From Crotophaga sulcirostris (lineage: Eukaryota; Chordata; Aves; Cuculiformes; Crotophagidae), in contig VYZB01000209.1 in assembly GCA_013397455.1 (NCBI GenBank), positions 657,417 to 721,416 on the forward strand: a stretch of DNA of 64,000 bases, in the 5' to 3' direction. Shown piece after piece: positions 60,301-64,000 of this stretch (positions within the stretch are counted from its first letter, which is position 1; the number at the start of each line of letters is the position of its first letter). The notes below the pieces were generated by a model, which made no database searches, was not told where the DNA came from, and worked only from the letters and a program-made list of their open reading frames with translations. The translations under genes and the position numbers were made by a program.

Positions 60301-60830
60301 GGATTATACGTGCTACTGGAATTTGTACAAACCATTAAGATGGACCAACACTAATCTGTTCTTCTTGTACCTTTATCACTTGGGTAAGAAAGATCAAAAG
60401 CATCCCAAACACCAGGGATACTTAAATTCCGTATCCAGATCTGACTACATTTGGCAAAGGATCTGTGGGCCAGCCCTTCAGTGAATTTAGCAGTGCTACT
60501 TCATTTAATGATTCAGACCTCGCTACTGGGGCAAATCAGACCTCTGAATCCCCCTGCCACCAAGTCTGAGCTGGCTGAGATGTGATGATGATGCTATTAA
60601 ACACTGTGCCGTGAATGTGCTTCCAGTACGTGGCGTGAGATGGAGGAGGCTGCTGAGCTTTGCAAGGCAAATGAAAGAAAGCCTTTAAGGACAGAGTAGA
60701 GTTACCAGAGGTAACCTAAGTATGCCGAATCAAATCAGTTCTTCAGGCTAAAATTTGCTTTTAACCTGGGGAATTGTAACAAGCTGATTAGTCGAAGTGA
60801 AATGGGAAGGGGGCAGCACCATAGAAATCT
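60301..60830. other. Intronic stretch, nothing recognised
   Basis: No exon, repeat family or motif cluster was noticed. Confidence 0.35.
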
Positions 60831-60834
60831 GAAG

Positions 60835-61100
60835 GAGAGCCCTGCCTGAGCTGCTCCAGGCTGCGGGCGAGCCCTGCCCGCACCTCGGCCCCTGCGTGGA
60901 ACACCTGCAGGCCGTGCTGCCCCCGCGCCAAGCCCGCACGCTGCCCAGCAGAGCGCTATGAGGTCAGGCCCCCAAGGGCTGGTCTACCTGGCAAACAGCA
61001 CCAGAGAGTCAGGCAGGGGCTGCCGGAGCTCGCTGTGGAGGTGGGAGCGATCCCAGTGTGCAGCCTCCCTTCCCCGCACGGCAGAGGCACACACAGAGCT
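60835..61100. other. GC-rich intronic patch
   Basis: The core at 60860-60950 (ctgcgggcgagccctgcccg) is CpG-bearing. A 63-aa minus frame is compositional. Sharp drop to AT-rich DNA by about 61180. Confidence 0.45.
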
Positions 61101-62850
61101 GCGGGTGATCTCATTTCCAGTAGTTAAGTGAAGTAAGTGCCTAAGTATGCAGGATTGGGGCCCTGGAAACCATGAAGAAATGGGGTTTCTCTTTTTATTG
61201 CAGACAACTGCAGCGCCTGTGGACTATTGCAGCAACGCTTTTTCCCAGAGGAAGACCTGGTCCTGGGATTTTAAATTTTCTTAATATATAAATGATTGTG
61301 AAGAAACTTTTCATTAAAACTAGAGACTTGGAAAAAAAGGTTAAAAATATTGCCTAGTTAAGTAAATTCACAGATTTAAAGCATATGGATAAAACCGAGT
61401 GTTACTATAAACACAAAGTGTGTCTTCTAAAAGAATTTTGCAAAAAGATAAACTTCTTCTAACTATTTTGATTAGAGTTTTGAAGCTGTTTATTGAAAGT
61501 AATTGCGTTTCCTCACAGAAAAACAGATGTGTAGATGCAGAAGTTTGTTACTTCTTCTCCTTGGTGTGAAAGTACACATGAAAAGTGTTTCTATAAAAGA
61601 AATACAAGAGTTGGAATAGTTTATGTCATTGTAAAGATAATAATAAATTAGTGCTTACTGTGCCTGTAAAAGTGCAGGAAAGGGTTTCTCTTGGCTGTCT
61701 CAAACAGGCAAACTTTCTGAATTCTCCAAGATTTAACACATAGAAAATTATGGAGAATAAAACGTGCCCTGAGAGTCTCTGAAGTTTGGTATTTGGTTTT
61801 TTGGAGGTTTTGGGGGTTGTTTTTTTTTGCTTGTTTGTTTACTTCCATAAAAAAAATTAAAAACTTTTGAAATAGACATACCGAGGTCCAGGGTTGAAAT
61901 ATTCTTTGTCCCTATCAATCAGTGCTGGTCTTTTTAGAAAACTTGTCTGGCTCCTACTGAAAGCAACAGTGCTTCTGGCCCTCAGCTTGAGCAGAATCTG
62001 GCCCCCAAGCTCATCCACCTTTTTCTCAGAGACAAAAGGTTGTAAAGGGGGCCAAAAACTCAGTGCTTTGATACCGTTCCCAAACATATGGGAACGTACG
62101 GCTTCATGAAACTGCATTTAACAGATGTTTAAAGAAAGACAACTAACAGATTCAGAATGTAGTAATGAGGAAAAAAAGACAATGTACATAAATTCAGCTG
62201 CATGTCTCTTTATAGCGCTACCAATGCCCCGGAGACAAAATGCAAATGAGTCTACTTATTTGCAATATGACACTCTTCATTTTATATTTAATATTTTAGG
62301 TCATTACTAAAACTGATTTTCTTCTGAAGTGATTTCTTCTGGCATCTAAATGGAGGGAGATTTACACAGTCTGCAGCGTTTTGTACTTTGTCAGTTCAGA
62401 GAGTCGTTAAAAAAATCTTGACTATCAATTTCAGATTTCAAAAGTAAGTGAAGAGGCCCCATGCAGGCTCCACACACAACCTCTGTGTCAGGCAAGCGTC
62501 CCGGAAACATCTTTCTATTTAATTTTGCAACTTCGGAGCCCCAAATTTGAGTTGTAGATAGTTTTGGAGCCCAAAGACCAACTGTTCGGTTTAGCAAACC
62601 AACAATGTCTGCTCATTTTGTCCCAATCTTTTCAGCTTAAATATTCACAATGTGCCATTATTACTGAATCATTATCTGCCTTTAGCTCTGACAACAGCAT
62701 CATAAGGGCTATGAAAGGCTCCTTTCTTCTCATGATTAGTCTCTAAAACATTTCCTCATCTTACAGTGCTTTGCAGCTTCCCAGAATGCACCGCTCAATT
62801 ACAGTGCTGAAATTAACTGTATGCCACTCTTATTTATTGATAAAAGAATA
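61101..62850. other. AT-rich intronic stretch with T/G tract
   Basis: The T/G-rich run at 61783-61842 contains several G and T homopolymers. No exon or family repeat was seen. Confidence 0.4.
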
Positions 62851-62854
62851 ATCA

Positions 62855-63060
62855 AGTGCTCCAGCCCATAGCCTGCTTTGGCCACAGGTTTTATATCAAG
62901 TTTCAAGTAATGCATTTTTTTAACTCTTTGAATCCTCTTATAAATGGGTGGCATTGTCTGCGGCGCAGTGACAACATTGTGCCGCTCGCTGTGGCGCACA
63001 AGATAAAGCACCCTTCACTTGCGTGGAGTAATCTTGTTGAAAATAGTTGTGTAAGACTGA
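62855..63060. promoter_or_regulatory. Candidate regulatory element with SOX-type motifs
   Basis: CATTGT at 62952-62957 and ACAACATTGT at 62971-62980 (ACAA-N2-TTGT, a SOX-like paired site) flank a CpG-containing ctgcggcgcagtg. taatgcattttttt lies to the left. Function is inferred. Confidence 0.3.
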
Positions 63061-64000
63061 CACTTTAAAAATTAATCTTGAAAGGGAAGAGTTTGTTTGG
63101 TTTTTTATCACTGCGATTGATCAGGCTCCAAAGAAATCAGATGTAAATAAAACTGGGATACAGAACTTGCTAAACTTTATTCTGGAAGTTGCATGTGCAC
63201 GTCAAAAGATGCTGCTGGATGTGTTGCTGAGTGAGATTATTTTAGTCGAAGAGGACAATTGGAAGACTTTTTGTATCTGTCTCTGTGGGATGTTCCTTGC
63301 GTGGACTGTATTAATTGCTCAGGAACGGAATGCAGGGCTTTGGCTCTCCTACGCGGTCTGTTTTGAAATGTGACATTAAATTGTGATTTAGCAGATAACA
63401 CGCACAAAGCAAACTGTCCCAGAAACAATGGGCTCGTTTCTCTGGAGGCTGGCGCTGAAATCCCGATTGACTTCAAAGAGACCGGACCTGGGCTTCAAGT
63501 TCCTATCGCTTCTACCGAAGCAAAAAGATTTTCTATCCAGTGCCAAAGAATAACGTGTAATTGCGCTATAGCTTGGTCCAGCGCAAGAATGAAAATAAAA
63601 ACACTTTCTAAACCTCAAAGATACTTGCTAAGCCATGTATACATTAATCATTTATACCACATGATTATTGTTCATTATTTGGGCAATAACAAATGGAAGG
63701 GTGTGGGGGTTAGTGTGGGTTTTAACAAACCACATTCTATTTAAGCAAAGCCAACTATTAAAGAAAGACCTAACTTGCCAAACCAAGATAAATATATGCC
63801 ATTATTATGATCACATAAAAGCTACTACTCCCGGCATTACAATTTCTCTTATAATTGGTACTATTATAATTAAATGAATGCATATGTTTACAGTTCTTCT
63901 TTGAACGGTGAAGTGATTTAGCAATGATGGTGTCTCTAATTTCTTTTAACTGTACTGGCAAACTTCACTTAAACAGTGGTCTAAATACCACATTGCCACA
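63061..64000. other. Intronic stretch with one ancient repeat phrase
   Basis: gattgacttcaaagagaccggacctgggctt at 63466-63496 is another variant of the old 'attgacttcaatgg...' relic. A 108-aa plus frame (63047-63373) is unrecognised. AT-rich to the end. Confidence 0.4.

Larger units (their letters stand above)
19341..64000 (-). other. NFIA: NFIA intron 2 (3' part, at least 44.6 kb)
   Basis: Everything above the exon is upstream on the minus strand and so belongs to the intron before it. The preceding exon should be the large 532-nt exon encoding the NFI DNA-binding domain (motifs such as VRAFAYTW, KPPCCVLSNP). No such reading frame occurs on either strand, so intron 2 continues past base 64000. 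A very long intron 2 is typical of vertebrate NFIA genes. Its contents are listed separately below. Confidence 0.85.

Noticed and set aside
63047..63373. 108-codon plus ORF with a plausible-looking peptide
   Set aside because: No family recognised, and no splice or promoter context on that strand.
19339..64000. Search for the NFIA DNA-binding-domain exon
   Set aside because: A 532-nt exon would give a long frame with VRAFAYTW-type motifs. None is present.
1..64000. CRISPR arrays, operons, tRNA/rRNA genes, viral genes
   Set aside because: No regularly spaced repeats, bacterial gene organisation, cloverleaf with intact A/B boxes outside SINE relics, or viral protein motifs were seen.

Overview
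This is vertebrate nuclear DNA, and almost all of it is intron. The one segment I can assign to a protein with confidence is a 66-nt coding exon on the minus strand at 19273-19338. It has a clean AG acceptor and a GTAAGT donor and encodes SSQSESPSQPSEADIKDQ..., which I recognise as the segment just after the DNA-binding domain of nuclear factor I A (NFIA). Exon numbering follows the usual NFI layout, in which exon 2 is the 532-nt DNA-binding-domain exon and exon 3 follows it. The gene runs right to left, so bases 1-19272 are the 5' part of intron 3 and 19339-64000 the 3' part of intron 2. Neither neighbouring exon was found.

Organism: probably a bird; a crocodilian or turtle is the alternative. 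The evidence is few interspersed repeats, no mammalian Alu/B1/L1-type insertions, many short GC- and CpG-rich patches in AT-rich intron, one degraded CR1-like fragment, and several very old MIR-like SINE remnants. The 133-N gap fits a draft assembly. Species cannot be read from the sequence.

Layout. 1-19272 (intron 3): the N gap, a perfect 13-bp-arm hairpin, several GC-rich patches with chance ORFs on both strands, a MIR-like remnant at about 15.2-15.4 kb, an ancient inverted repeat at 16.6 kb, and a CpG-dense patch just past the exon. 19339-45000 (intron 2): AT-rich DNA, a duplicated element at 24.6-25.1 kb with an internal 23-bp palindrome, MIR-like remnants at 27.8, 31.9 and 42.2 kb, a CpG-rich spot with an E-box at 33.6 kb, a 90-bp-spaced duplication at 35.1 kb and a CR1-like fragment at 40.5 kb. 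45000-64000 (intron 2): the densest set of regulatory-looking sequence. It holds a YY1-like motif series, an AT-rich block with a full CRE, a tandem repeat carrying two p53-like half-sites, a cluster of NFI half-sites inside the NFIA gene itself, and a forkhead/YY1-containing block at 60 kb.

Interpretation. The window reads as a large regulatory intron pair of a developmental transcription factor gene, not as a gene-rich or accessory region. The most testable idea is autoregulation through the NFI half-site cluster at 58.0-58.1 kb. All calls of conserved or regulatory DNA rest on motif content seen by eye. No alignment or database search was possible.
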